DNA of 64,000 nucleotides from Maylandia zebra. Its lineage: Eukaryota; Chordata; Actinopteri; Cichliformes; Cichlidae. The position numbers were made by a program, and so were the translations under genes. The notes under the pieces were generated by a model that made no database searches, was not told where the DNA came from, and saw nothing but the letters and a program-made list of their open reading frames with translations. Where the stretch lies: NCBI RefSeq assembly GCF_041146795.1, contig NC_135185.1, forward strand, positions 12,249,529-12,313,528. Reading direction: 5' to 3'. Of this stretch, positions 1-12,705 are shown piece after piece; the stretch's first letter is position 1, and the number at the start of each line of letters is the position of its first letter.

Positions 1-489
1 GATACTGGCTGGCTTCAGCAGTCTTTGTCTAACTCAGTATCTGGGTGGGGGATAGTATATTTTTTTTAAATCAACACCGAAAAGGGGTCATGACTGGGGA
101 GACTATGGATAGAGGCCAAAATCCTTTTATGTACCAGGATGTAAATGTGCTTTTCATGGTGTAAAGTTGAGCTTTTGAAACTTTTGGCATCATTGGTGCA
201 AACAAACTTTTCTGCAATAAGTAACATGTTAAAGGTCACAGAGCGCTCCTAAAACCTGGTTCGTCTTTTTGAAAAGCCTTCTGTTGATCCAACATGTAGC
301 GAGTGCTGACAGGAAGTAGAACAATAGTGCATATTCGCCTCACATTGGCTTCTCTTCACTGACTTCCCGTTAAATCTAGAATTGAGTCTTAATAGTACCG
401 TATCACACCAACAAATCGCTGTGATATTAGACTGCTGGTTTGATATTAGAGTTTGGAATCAGGAGACAGACACCGTCTGTTGTTTTCCC
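1..489. other. Unannotated start of window
   Basis: I see no gene, RNA or recognisable element here. Two short overlapping reading frames of about 60 codons have no recognisable similarity and run into the repeat that follows. Confidence 0.5.
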
Positions 490-720
490 CTCACCACGAC
501 CAGTGGTGGCAGATGGCCCCGCCCCTCCCTCAGCCAGATCCTGCTGGAGGTTTCTTCCTGTTAAAAAGCAGTTTTTCCTTCCTACTGTTGCCAAATGCTT
601 GCTCATAGGAGGTCGTATGATTGTTGGGGTTTCTTTCTAATATTGTTGGGTCTTTACTTAATAATATAAAGCGCTTTGAGGTGAATTCCCTCAGCTCAAA
701 GTGGGTTTTGTCCTAAATAC
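490..720 (+). repeat. Teleost interspersed repeat fragment (3' tail type)
   Basis: The segment contains the string family ctggaggtttcttcctgtta, a 'gtttttccttcc' block, 'gcttgctcatagg' and 'aatataaagcgctttgag'. I recognise this as a very common dispersed repeat tail of percomorph fish genomes, seen at the 3' end of SINE/LINE-type elements. The exact family is not resolved. It explains the short reading frames at 382-640, which are therefore not genes. Confidence 0.55.
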
Positions 721-3700
721 ACTTTCCATTAACAAAACCACACTTGAATTTACAATTTAAAAAATCAGAAATATGATTTTGTGAAGATTTTAGTTTAAAA
801 AAAAAAATCTGAGTTACTCCAAGATTCCCTGGAAAACTCTTTTTGTAAAAGGGAACCAGAAAAATGCTCATTTTAAAACATAATCTACATTATGGCTCTC
901 TATCGGACTGTACAGTATCTTAGATTGGCATTAGAAATATAGTAACAGAGCACAAAATGAATTAATATTTCTGTTGATGAAAGCCTCTACTTCAGGCTTA
1001 CATGTCGATGAATGTGTCAGTATTCTTAGAGTCGATATTTTTAGACATAATGTAATATATTTTGTTATTGACTTATCCAGTGGTGCATATCAGACAATTA
1101 AAGGGAATTTCTTTAAGGAGGCTTTTAAATGATCCGCAGAATACAGCACATTAACACATACATAAGGTCATATTCTTCTAATATAAAGGTTTTTGCTTTT
1201 TTTAAACGTGGACTCCTGGGACTTCTGGGTTCTCAAACAGGCTGTAAAATAATCTGCCACATCTAGCAAATTCATAGCGTTTAACCTAATTCAGCAGTTA
1301 TTTTATCTTTCTCAGTACGGCAACGTGGAAAAACAAAATGTGCCCACCCCGATGTACAGGAGGAACAGTGCAGGACTGTTTTTCAGCTGAATGTTGTGCG
1401 CTGTATTTGAGGTATTAGAAAGGAAAATGAGGCACAGCGTGTAACACTTTTATGAATGGCTCGCTAATGGCCTTGAGTACGAAAAAGTCCAAGTGGAAGT
1501 GCACGGACGATTTGCGCAGCGATTAATCACATATGAATTAGAAATTAGAAGTGTCCAGTCAGTTCAGCACTCATCACACAACCACCAACCGCAGCCACCA
1601 CCCTCCACTGCCTCTCTGCTGTTTGATCCCAGGCCTGTGTCCACTCACCCACCCCCTCAGTGCCCTCTTTCATCCCCCGCCCACCTGGCGCGAGAAGAAA
1701 GGCTGCCTCTAAACACAGAGCAGAGTAGGCCGGGCCCGACGGGCATCTTGCCATGCGTACATTTCCACATTCTCTCATCGCCTGTGCTGCATTGCCTTCT
1801 CCAGAAGTCATACATCAGCCACTGCTGGGCCTGCGCCTCACCCTGCCCAGCTCCGTTCTGCCTCACAAAGCGACTACAAAGCCACAGGCTAAATGACAAG
1901 GAGTGGAGACGATGCAGAGCATAACAGGAACGAAAGGGAGGGGGCGGGGAGAGTGCATATTTAACTTTGCAGCACTAAAGTGATCAAGCAGAAATAAGGG
2001 CATAGTCAAAAAGTGTTCTGGTGAATTAAAACATTCAGCTGCATCCACAAAACTGGGTGAGGGTGTGGAAGTCATGGCTGGTGGCCAAGCTGGAAGCTCC
2101 AGGCCTTACTAGTAGGGCTCACATTGTGACATGCACCAGTGACCAAACCCAAACCACCATGACCGAGGGTGGAAGTGACATCATTCTCCATGGCTTGGCA
2201 GGCAAGAACGATGGCATTATAATAGGGATGGCGTCGTGCTGGAGGGACGAGCCAAGAATTGGTTAACCGCAGAGGAAAAGACATGGGGGCGCAGTGAATG
2301 ACAAGAAAGGAAAAGGAGGATTTGTCAGTGTTTATCAGGTGAAGGGCAAAAAAGCTCAATTCAATTTCAACAAAAGCTGATTTTTTGATTTAGATTCTTG
2401 ATAAGTTAGGCTTCTTTCAGGCCAACACAAATCCACACAGCCTTATCGAATGGCATGATTTCACACCTATTTCAGGCTTTGCTCTCGGGGAGGTGAACTT
2501 GTCCAACGAGTGATACTCCCGCAGCATCCTGAATGTGTGTTTATAAACAAGACTCAATATTATTGTGATGTCTGAGCTGAATTCGATAGATTCCTCTTCT
2601 GTCAGTTGTGCTTCCGCTGCAACACGATCCGAAATTACATTCAACAGCAACAGGAGACGGGCACCGCTCGCTCTCTCTGTGCCGACTAACACCGCTGCTC
2701 CCTCTCTAACTTCATCATAGGGGCTCACCGGGGCTCGCGAGGGGCCATGGGAGACTGAAAACACCCCGGTCCATTACAGAGTGAGAGGATAACCTGCAGT
2801 TGGCTATCTCCATCAGAGTCTGGCTCGAAGCGATTCCTGCAAGGCTTTTTGGCTTTAATGGACTCTGCTAAACACATTCTCTCTGTATATTACCTTTAGG
2901 TTTACCCCCTATCTGGTTTCTCTTTTAGTCTGTTTACACATAGCTCAAGCTTGTTCTGCTTCTTTTTAGATCCGTTTCTCCAAATATTCTTCCTTTCTTT
3001 TCCCTTTCTGCATTCCTGTGTCGACAGCAATCCTCTTTCCCCTAACATGTACAAGTTGTTGTTTTTTTTTAAATAGACCACCAGTCCAGAGATTTTCACT
3101 GAATATTTTCCCCAGCACCCTGTCTTCTCTTCCCAGGAGGGTCAGATTATAGCCCACATTAGCAGAAACACCTCATTCATTCGCACACATAACCCTGCAT
3201 CACTGCAGATTGTCTGGCTGAGACAGTTCATTGACTCTGAAATATCTGTCATTGTTTTCCCTCCCCTGTTCAGCAATCTCACGTGTGCATCTGCTTTCAA
3301 TGACTGCAGCTCACCCACAGACCTGTTCAAAGTAGATCCACCAAATAGTGCCAATACCACACTGGAAATCTATACACTGTAAAAAATGCACCTTTTTTCA
3401 GTCTGTGCTAGCAGCATAAACTGCTTTGTGGCATTAATTGTATTTGGTTGTCATGGTTTCGTTGCAGGCTATCCCATACTGCAGTCGCTACTGAGTTTCC
3501 CGCTACAGCTCACTCACATTCCCGCTTAAACTGAGCATTCTTTCAGTTCAGCCAGGCCACAAAGTCAGGATTAGTAGCAATCCCAGGGGGATCAGCTAAT
3601 CTCAATGCAAGTCTGCATCAACTGGTGGCTCAGCTAACACCTTCATCCAGGATTCACATGGATCTGTTTCTTTAACCTAGCCAAAAGGATTGGAAATTAG

Positions 3701-3965
3701 CAGTAGCTACAGACTTTCTGTGCAGAACATATTTTCATGCTATCTATGAGAATTATGTTAAAGTGCACCGTGCCTGCTAAATAGAACATAACAAAGTATG
3801 ACTGTGTCCATTCTTGTCTTTGCTGACGTGATCATCATAGAAACAGCCATAAATCACCACAAAGCAAGTTAGCAGTTAGCATTAGCAAAGCTAATAGCCC
3901 GTGATGAACTCTGTTCATATGCAACAGGCTGATTACTCACCACAGCGATCATCTTCCATATTATG
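721..3965. other. Gene-free stretch, no recognised element
   Basis: No exon chain, RNA gene or named repeat was recognised. The longest frames (143 codons at 1493-1924 plus, 115 codons at 2417-2764 minus) have no recognisable domain and no supporting splice structure. In human the gene beyond SYF2 is RUNX3, so regulatory sequence of such a neighbour could lie here; that is inference only. Confidence 0.4.
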
Positions 3966-5880
3966 ATGCCAAACTGCTCGTCATCTCCGAGCATGAAGTA
4001 AGGAGAGCCTTCAAGAGAGTGAACACCAGGAAAGCAGCAGGACCAGACGGCATCCCAGGTCGTATCCTAAGAGACTGCGCATACCAGCTAGCTCCTGTGT
4101 TCACTGAGATATTCAACATCTCTTTATCTCAGTCGGTGATCCCCACATGCTTCAAAGAGTCCATCATTGTTCCTGTCCCGAAGAAACCCCACCCTGCTTC
4201 TCTCAATGACTATCGCCCTGTAGCCCTCACCTCAGTAGTGATGAAGTGCTTTGAACGCCTGGTCAGAGACTTCATCATTTCTTCACTACCAGACACACTG
4301 GACCCACTACAGTTCGCTTACCGTCCAAATCGTTCCACAGATGATGCCATCTCTCATCTCCTCCACACATCACTCACTCACTTGGACACTAGAAGGGGGA
4401 ATTATGTTAAAATGCTCTTCATAGACTACAGCTCTGCATTTAACACCATAATTCCCTCCACACTCACCACCAAGCTGGAGCATCTGGGACTCAGCTCATC
4501 TATGTGTCAGTGGATCTCCAACTTCCTAACTGGCAGACCACAGGCAGTAAGGATGGGCGGACATGTCTCAGCCTCCACCACTCTCAGCACTGGAGCCCCC
4601 CAGGGGTGTGTTCTGAGCCCCCTGCTGTACTCTTTGTACACATATGACTGTGTGGCCACTACCAGCTCCACCACCATCATCAAGTTTGCTGACGACACCG
4701 TCGTGGTGGGCCTGATCTCTGATAACAACGAGACGGCCTACCTGAAGGAGATTAGGAATCTGGAGAACTGGTGCCAGAGGAACAACCTCCTTCTAAACGT
4801 CAGTAAGACAAAGGAGCTGATAGTGGACTTCAGCACTAAGCAGGAGAGGAACTACCAGACCCCCGTCATCAACGAGTGCCCAGTGGAGAGAGTGGACAGC
4901 TTCAAATACCTCGGAGTTCACATCACGCAGGACCTGTCATGGTCCTGTCACATCAACACCGTGGTGAAAAAGGCCCGACAGCGTCTCTACCACCTCAGAT
5001 GCTTGAGAGACTTCCAACTGCCCTCCAAGGTGCTCAGGAACTTTTACTCGTGCACCATAGAGAGCATCCTGGCGGGAAACATCTTAACCTGGTTCGGGAA
5101 CAGCACCATGCAGGACAGACGAGCTCTACAGAGGGTTGTGCGATCAGCTGAGCGCACCATCCGCTCCGAGCTCCCTGACCTGCACTCAATCTACAGCAGG
5201 CGGTGCTGGACCAAGGCCAGGAAGATCGTGAAGGACCTCAGCCATCCCAACAACAGACTGTTCTCTCTGTTGAGGTCAGGAAAGCGATTCCGCTCCCTGA
5301 AGACCAACACAGAGAGACTGAGGAGGAGCTTCTTCCCGCAGGCGATACGGTCTCTCAATCACACCACCACACAGTACTGACCCACACATATGGTTCTTAC
5401 ACACACACTGGACTTTCTGGACTTTGGTTTTGCACAACACTGGTCACTATATTCTTCATTTCCGGTTAATACTTGTACAGCTGCTGTTATTGTGTATATA
5501 TTTATTTATATTTAGATTCCTTCATACATTCTTATATAGTTCTATATTGTGTATTGTGTATTTTGTTGTACAGTTATTTTATTTTCAACTTTAATTTATA
5601 TATTTATCTTTATCTTATTCTTCCCAGTTAAATTTACCCTTCATTCTAATTTGTGTTGTACAGTTATTTCATTTTTAACCTTAATTTATATTTTATTCCT
5701 TCCTAGTTAAATTTACCCTTTTTAATTTTTCATATTTATTTCCTATCTTATTCATAGCCTTTTCCTTTTTTGTTTTCTTTAGGTCACGAGCAGTTGTCCA
5801 AGCATTTCACTACATATCGTACTGTGTATGACTGTGTACGCGACAAATAAAATTTGAATTTGAATTTGAATTTGAATTTG
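3966..5880 (+). mobile_element. 5'-truncated non-LTR retrotransposon (LINE, jockey superfamily, Rex1/L2/CR1 group)
   Basis: The element begins inside the reverse-transcriptase region (in-frame residues [15 protein letters not shown] start about 3985) and ends in an A/T-rich 3' untranslated region with a short tandem tail of TTTGAA units at about 5848-5880. The endonuclease part is absent, which is typical 5' truncation by target-primed reverse transcription. The RT frame has no internal stops, so the insertion is fairly young. It is related to, but distinct from, the minus-strand LINE at 18.2-22.7 kb. The clade call rests on the RT motifs and the repeat tail and is not proven. Confidence 0.9.
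3985..5380 (+). CDS. LINE reverse transcriptase, C-terminal part of ORF2 (5' truncated)
   Basis: About 460 codons are open to a TGA at 5378-5380. The reverse-transcriptase motifs occur in order: [13 protein letters not shown] (finger region), [12 protein letters not shown], motif [12 protein letters not shown] with its catalytic aspartate near 4420, motif [13 protein letters not shown] near 4591, motif C FADD near 4684 with both catalytic aspartates, and FKYLGVHI near 4900. The C-terminal region ([13 protein letters not shown], then [11 protein letters not shown]) is the usual conserved tail of these fish LINEs. The enzyme reverse transcribes element RNA at a nicked genomic target. This copy lacks the N-terminal endonuclease, has no promoter and no natural start codon, so it is probably not expressed as a working retrotransposon. 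Confidence 0.9.
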
Positions 5881-8800
5881 AACTGTACAATCAACATATG
5901 CATAAGGTGTTTAGATCAGTTCTAACCCGCTAACACTAACCCTGAGCTGATGCTTGAAAACCTTCAACACAAGCAAAGCAAAGAGATTCAGAAAGCAACT
6001 CGGCAGTCTGTGACATGACCACATTCAAAGCAAAATAGAAATGAGAGCACTGGTGCCTGGAAAACATTCATTCAATACTTTAGCATGCAATTTCTACACT
6101 TCTGCAACCCACCTCTGACTCACTTCCTCCTTTTATCCTAGTGTCATATCTGATGTCTCTGATGTTTGCTCTGGTTTGTGTCACTCACCCCACCGCCATC
6201 TTTCCGTACATGTAGATAAGGCCAAATATAACTTAGTGCAGGTGAAAATAACAGTATTTTTTTGTGTTGCGGATCCTTACTGGTCTACTTCAACAGGATC
6301 TTTTTATCAGTTGGATTTGAACCACAATTTACCTTCAGCATCATGGTTATGGTTACTTGAACATGTTTACATAACCATCACCTTATTTTAATGCCCAGTC
6401 ACACCAAAGAGTGACACACTGAGTGAACGCTGATAGATTATGTAATCCCGTAGGCTCACTATTTTTTTGGCACAGCTAATATGTCGAATTCTGGAGGATA
6501 AAGATCAGCATTTCTAGTCAGTCATCAGTATTACTTACATGTCACCGTTTGAGGCCTGTAATTTGCAAGGATAGACCGATCTTTGAAATAATTAAATAAG
6601 AGTATTTCAAGACTGCAAGCCTCAGGGCAGGGCTGAAATTTCCCTCCACAGCATCCAGGAATTGAGCCTCTGGATCCAGAATAGGATCTGATATTTCCTT
6701 GAGAACGTCGCTGTTTTCTCACGTAAATGTTTGTGAACATGTGATGCAAAATTTCCTTGATCCGCATCCATATCAACTCCATTTGCACTGCCTTTATGTC
6801 CTAATCCTGCTGTGATTCCATCAGTTTGAGCTGGTGTCGCTGATTTGTTATTGGAGAACACTGTTTAGATATCAGACCAGTCACTTTTTATTATTGTTTT
6901 ATACTTGGAGCTTTTGATCATATCACTTAATCTCAGCGTTCATTGAATTTGTTAGTGCTTGTGCATGTTTCCTTCTTTCAGAGCATTTATCATCTTTATA
7001 AGAGATTGCAAAGCTGCCAAACAAGCCGTGTAATGAGATTTTGTATAACCCAAAAGATGTATTTCCACTGCGCTATTGTATTTTCCCACTTTGCAAGTCC
7101 TACTTTGAGATTCTCAGGGAAAATGCTCTCCACCTTGAAGAGTACTAAATTAAAATTTTCTACCTCACAAAATAAGTTTGTTCATGAACACAAAAGATCT
7201 CTTTAAGCCCTAAATAGCTTGGCGAAAAAGCCATATTGTCCAAAGAAAGAACCCATTTATCACACGGCAGTTCACAGTGGTGTTGTTGTTGACACTTGCT
7301 TTACTTATTTGGCGCTGGTTTGTTCATCATCAGACTTGGAATTAGATCATCTGTGCCTTGAACCCGAGATGAAAGAAGCCACTGCACTTTTTGCACTAAA
7401 CAGATTGTTAGTTCCCAGAGAACAAAATTGGGTGGGAATGGGATCCACTTCTTATGCGTTTGAGTTTCTGTGGATGTGTGCGTGCGCGTGCAGCCACATG
7501 CATCCTGACACGTGTGCGTGTCTGCGTAAAGTTATTTGATCAGGCGGCTGATTCTGCGTGTCATGCCGGGGATCAGATAGAGGCGACTGCTGGCCCACAC
7601 AGCTGCATGTCCAGAGGCTGTTGACTGGCCACCTCTTATCAAGCCTCTCTACAATAGTGTATTGTTTGGCCAAGTGAGAACTTTACTCGCTCATTAAGGT
7701 CACTGGGTAAGAGGATGGGAACTCAGAAACGGAAACCCATGACACATTTGGGCCCCGCTTGGGGGAAGACACTGGTGATGAACTTTTGTGTGGGTATTGT
7801 GGTGAATGGATGCTTCACAGCAGATATGGAGCCCAGTGCTTTCATCTGGGGTGAGAACTCATATCTCCTTGTGATTGCTTGCTGTGGGAAGCAAAATTAG
7901 TCATGAAAATGCGGCCTTATTTAATATTATCACTCAGATTTAAAAGGACTGTCACCTTTCGTACATTTTCAGGGAAATGGTTCCCTCTTGTGGTTAGAGT
8001 TGCTGCTTCTCTTGTCATCGCTGCAGTATATGTTCACAGGATGAGCAGCTCACTCACACTTCCCTCTGATAGTCCCACTTGGCCCCGCTTACCGGAATCA
8101 CTCAAACTTTTTTTTTCTTTTATTGCCGTCCTCTGAGTTCATATTGTTGTTGCACTTTAATTTTGATCAGTAATTATGATCATAAAGTTTGTGGATCAGT
8201 CTGAGTTCCTTTGGATGACAGCACAGGAGACATCTGTGCGCCCGCAATGTAGAAGCCGTTGAGCTGCTCTCCCTGCGGTCGCTGCTAGTGGAAAACCCAT
8301 AATGGCCTTTAATTGGGACTTTAATTGTGTGTGGTGCAGGAAAAGCATTGACTACAAAACTGGTGGTATTTGAGTGCATACATGCATCTTTTGTGTAAGT
8401 ATATGTGTCGCTCACCAAATCCTCTTCCTCTGCTGGCCTGTGAATGGCTTTGGTTGGAAACAGGAATCACCTACATGATATTGGCATTGTTTTTCCTGCA
8501 GGGGAAGATGCTGAGCTGAGCTCAGAAGGGACAAACATACGCAGGTGCTTGTGCTCGTACAAAGGTGTTTTTAGTGTGGACAATTTTACAAAGATCTCCC
8601 ATCTAAAAAGCTCCATTCATATTCACTCCATTCGTACTATGTAAATATGACTGTGAGAATTATGTGATGTCTAAAAACTTGCTTGGTGGCATATGACCCT
8701 CTGAAATCTCTCTCATAGAGTATGGTATAGCTGTTAAAAATTATTTGTCAGTATTCTGGCATCATTACAAACAGACACAACCTGCAGAAATCTATGAGAA

Positions 8801-9368
8801 AACAGCCTTTGAACCTGACCGCAGTAAACACCTTCTTGATAAGTATGTAAGTCCATTTTGTAAGTGTTGGTCGCTAGTACATGCTCATGCTAGAGTATTG
8901 TTTGGTCTGTTTATGCAACTGGCCAAACAATACTCAACAACACTGGTAACATAAAAATACTTTTTTATGATTATTCTTGCAGATGCATTCTTTTAAAAGC
9001 TAAAAACAGATCGGTTCAGCCTGCTGGTAGATAGTGGGCTTTGCAGTGTAGCTGCTTTCTAACAAGCCCAAGATCTCTGCCTCAATTCCAGGGAGAGACA
9101 CAAATCCCTTTGCGGTCATCTCAGGAACCTGGTGTAAAAATCTGCCAAATTAAATATGCAAAGCAGAATCAGCAGCTAAAAGTGTTTTTAGCCTGCTGCT
9201 GTTATAGATAAGAACCTTCAGGGGCCTAAGATGTATCTGTGTAACATTCCTCTGTGTGTTTTCTGTGTCAAGTTTGAGTATGTTAGTCTGCGATTTCCTT
9301 TGTGTGTGTGTTTTTTGATAGCTATTTGTCTCCTGTGTCTTGTTAGACTACCCCTGTCTCATTGTCTT
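5881..9368. other. Gene-free stretch
   Basis: No exon series or named repeat was recognised. Several frames of 60-106 codons (for example 6943-7206 and 7219-7539 plus) have no family resemblance and no consistent splice signals. Base composition is ordinary AT-rich intergenic DNA. Confidence 0.45.
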
Positions 9369-9982
9369 TGTCATGGTCCTGGGTCAAGCGACCCAGTATT
9401 TGAGTTCCATGTATCTTCTGTCTTCATTTGCACCTAGCTTAGTTCACCTAGTTAATTTCTAGATTGCAGTTTTGTTTTGTTCCTTAGTTGTTTATGTCAT
9501 CTCCCCCTGTACTAAGTCTCCCCGGTTCATGTGTCATGTCTAATCTCCATGTTTCCTGTTTTACTTTGAAAGTCTGTATTCACTGTCAGTGTATTCAGTT
9601 TCACTTCTCCTGTCCTGTCGTTAGGTTCATGTGTGTCAGCTGTGCTCCCATGTGTGGCCACTTCCCCTGATCATCCCTCATGTGTATTTAGTCTCTGTGT
9701 TTCATACAGTCTGTGTCGCGTCGTCTGTGTTCTCACCCTCCATGTTTTCACGGTCAGTCTTTGCAGTGATCTTAGTCTCTGAGTTTTCTTAGTTTGTCAC
9801 AGTATTAGTTTTCCCAGTTTAGTTATAGTCTAGTCACGCTATCCCTGCTTTGTTTGTACACCTTGTCTTCAGCCATAATAAAGGCTCGCTTTCTGTTAAG
9901 TTCACGCCCGTCTACTCACTTGTGTACGCACCTGGGTCCATTACACACACCACCGCATGGCCTGTCTCTGCAAACCGTGACA
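9369..9982 (+). mobile_element. Solo LTR of an LTR retroelement (fossil)
   Basis: The 614-bp segment begins TGTCA and ends TGACA, the short inverted ends of an LTR. It is flanked by a 5-bp direct repeat, gtctt, at 9364-9368 and 9983-9987, as expected for a target-site duplication. An AATAAA signal lies near 9877, towards the 3' part, which sets the orientation. No internal gag/pol sequence is next to it, so it is a lone LTR left by recombination between two ends. Family (gypsy-like or endogenous retrovirus) is not determined. Intact flanking repeats suggest a moderate age. Confidence 0.75.
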
Positions 9983-9987
9983 GTCTT

Positions 9988-10639
9988 GATTGTTTTCAAC
10001 TGTGTCTTGCTACCCAGGTTTTTTTTCCTATTTCCCTGATTACCTTTTAGTGCATCTGCGTGTGTAAATAGCTGTCTTGCCTTTGTCCATTGTTGTAGCA
10101 TCTGTTTATACTTCCGGTCTGTTTCCTAGCAGTACTCCTGGCTCTAGAGTTATTTTACGTTGTTTATGAACTTTATTATTTTTCTTCTCATTCACTGATG
10201 AAGGTGGATGAAATGGAGAAGTATTTAGGGAGTCTTTTTTTTTGTGTGTCTGTATGAAAGTCCTCAATCCTGCATTTGCTAACAACCTGTTTTCTGGTCT
10301 GGATCTTTTCAAAGGTAGCTGCATATTCAGAGACCGCCCTCATTAACTTCTGATGCATACCCAGTCATTTTGTTTTATAAGCAGGCCTGAAATCTGACAG
10401 ATCTGTCAGATCACTGGTGGTGAATAAATTATTTTAGTTATTTTGTGTCAGTTATTTCAGTAACACGTATTGTGAAAATGCAGCTTTTCTCTGAGCTATT
10501 ATCCAATAATAGAGACAAATATTAAAGTATTTAACATGTTTCAAAACATGCGTTTATAATTTAAATGTCATTTATACCAACCTTCTTCATATTTGTGTCT
10601 TCTCGTACATGTCGATTTATGCCCACAGCCACTCTCTAC
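9988..10639. other. Gene-free spacer
   Basis: T-rich sequence between the solo LTR and the next hAT-like element. No gene or repeat family was recognised. Confidence 0.5.
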
Positions 10640-12008
10640 TAGAGATGGCACGATACCACTTTTTTATGTCCGATACCGATATCATAAATTTGGATATCTG
10701 CCAATACCGATATGAATCCGATATGGTGTTTTTTAATCAACAAAACTGTTTTTTAAATATCTTGCTGCATTTTGCAAGTCTGCAAGTTCATACTCAAGTT
10801 TAAAACAACAACTACACTAAAGCTATTCTGTTATACCTGTATACAAAAAAAATATTTCATAGTTCAGCAATACTGATCAATCTAATAAACTTAAACCTAC
10901 ACCATCCTCCCTATTCTGGTATTTTAAAGAGTACTTAGCGTAAATATTAAGCAACCTAACTAATAGGGTTCCAACTCCCAGCAACAACAAAAATAAATAA
11001 ATAAAAAATAGGGAACCACCCCTCACGCTCCACCTCATGATGCTTAATCGACGTAATCAACCTTAATTTGATGCAGTGTGAAACAAAATGCACAGAAATC
11101 AATTATTTTTCAAGAAATATTAAATAGATTCAACATCTTTCTTCAACAAAATTGCAGACTGCACAGATGGTACCTTCCCAAAGGAAAAAGTACTATAGCT
11201 TACTAGGGTATATATATTAGACTTAATAGTCACTATATACAGTAATTGACTTCTATTCATTTTACATCAAATTAAAACTTTGTGTGTCAGATAATTATTT
11301 ATTAAAAGCTAGACATTTTAAATGAGAATAAGAAAGAAAAGTATGTCTTTGTGCCCCCTTTTCCCTGTTCATGCCCTATCGGCCCCCCTGGCTAAACTTT
11401 GCTAGATCCGCCCCTGCACAGTTACCAGCGTCAGCTACGTAGAAAAAGATCCTCGAGTAGAAAGTAATATTAAATAAATTCTAACAACAGCTGATCAAGC
11501 TTAAACGTGCTGCTGTTGTTCAGCCGCTGGTTTCCTCTTTCTGGTGCAAAGTGGGCCAAAAACAAAGACGGACTCGCGACAGAAAAGCCGATCAGCTGAT
11601 CATTTAAGCAGTTTCACGATTGAAGTAGCAGCCGGAGAGCGAGAGGCAGTCGCTTGTTAAGCTTAACGCAGGAATGCTTTACAAACATTCAGAGATGGAC
11701 TTACACACTTGCTTTACTTCTCTCGGGGATAACTTTGTCGGAGATGAAATGCCAGGTTGCTAGCGAAGCTCCAAATGCTATCCAGACCACAGGTCCCGCA
11801 TGCCACAGCCGCTCTATCACGTGATGCATACTGCGCCGACATGCTAACGTTCTGAGGTGAGTTACGGCGTGTTGCAAGTTTTGTGAGGTGCTTTCGTGAT
11901 ATTTAATGGATCGGATTACATTTTTTATTTTTCTCCGATATCCGATCCAGTCATTTAGGTCAGTATCAGACCGATACCGATACGTAATATCGAATCGGTC
12001 CATCTCTA
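10640..12008. mobile_element. Non-autonomous hAT-like DNA transposon, about 1.37 kb, probably with a nested repeat
   Basis: The ends are inverted copies: left TAGAGATGGCACGATACC, right (reverse complement) TAGAGATGGACCGATTCG. The terminal 100 bp at both ends are rich in CCGATATC/GGATATCGG-type motifs. The TIR is of the TAG(G/A)GNTG type seen in hAT elements. No 8-bp target duplication is clear; only 'ctac' is shared at the two flanks. The interior has no transposase. A segment ending near 11420 (gggcggatctagcaaagttt on the minus strand) resembles a separate fish repeat and may be nested. Confidence 0.65.
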
Positions 12009-12345
12009 CTACTGGGAACACGTTACTATGGCAACCGAAAATATGTCGAGTTTATATACAGTCTATGGCTATCCTCAAGCAAATACATTGCTGCTCTGCC
12101 CTGCTCATTTTCAGCTGTGTATCTTTGTTCTTGGCCTCTGCTTTGCATGTTTTGTAACTGAGAACCTACCAACCATTTTTTTCTGCTATTTCTTTTTTTC
12201 TTCCACTCTGGACAGGGAGCCAGCCTGTTGGGTGGCTAACACAAAGACAGACAGACGGCTAATTTAGAGAACCCAGAGAGAACATGTAAACTCCACACTG
12301 AAAGGACCAAACATGGGACCTTATTGCAGCGGCGCTACGTCGTAT
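12009..12345. other. Gene-free spacer
   Basis: No gene, exon or repeat family was recognised between the hAT-like element and the L2 3' end. Confidence 0.45.
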
Positions 12346-12705
12346 ATCTAATAATAAGAATAATACATTTTATTTAAATAGCGCCTTTCAAAGCACCCAA
12401 GGACACTGTACAACAGATAAAAACTGGAAATATACACAATGATAAAAATAGAAGATAAAAGTTAAAACATACAGAAATTTAAGAATAGGCAATTTTAAAC
12501 AGATGAGTTTTAAGGGTGGACTTAAAAAGAGAGAATGAACTAATATTTCTGAGGTCCGGGGGTAGGGAATTCCAAAGTCGAGGGGCAGAGCAGCTAAAGG
12601 CCCTCCCTCCCATTGTGATCAGACGAGCAGAGGGAACAGAGAGAGAAAGAGAAGATGAAGATCTGAGGCAGCGGGATGGGAGCTTCATCTGTAATATCTG
12701 ACCTC
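12346..12705 (-). mobile_element. L2 (Maui-like) LINE, 3' end fragment
   Basis: On the minus strand the frame at 12479-12688 reads GGRAFSCSAPRLWNSLPPDL followed by a motif like FSLFKSTLKTHLF, the very C-terminus of L2-clade ORF2. It is followed by the typical L2 3' end: gtgtccttgggtgctttgaa, then ggcgctatttaaataaaatg and an ATT-rich tail. Everything upstream of the C-terminus is missing, so this is a short dead 5'-truncated copy. It is a different clade from the LINEs at 4 kb and 18-22 kb. Confidence 0.85.

Noticed and set aside
1493-1924. 143-codon plus-strand frame rich in Pro, His and Ser
   Set aside because: Composition-driven, with equally long frames on the opposite strand and no family resemblance.
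2417-2764. 115-codon minus-strand frame (MFSVSHGPSRAPVSP...)
   Set aside because: No recognisable domain, no splice partners and no coding-like context; left as a chance frame.
3362-3400. cactgtaaaaaatgc, like the end of a fish CACTA MITE
   Set aside because: No matching opposite end was found within several kilobases.
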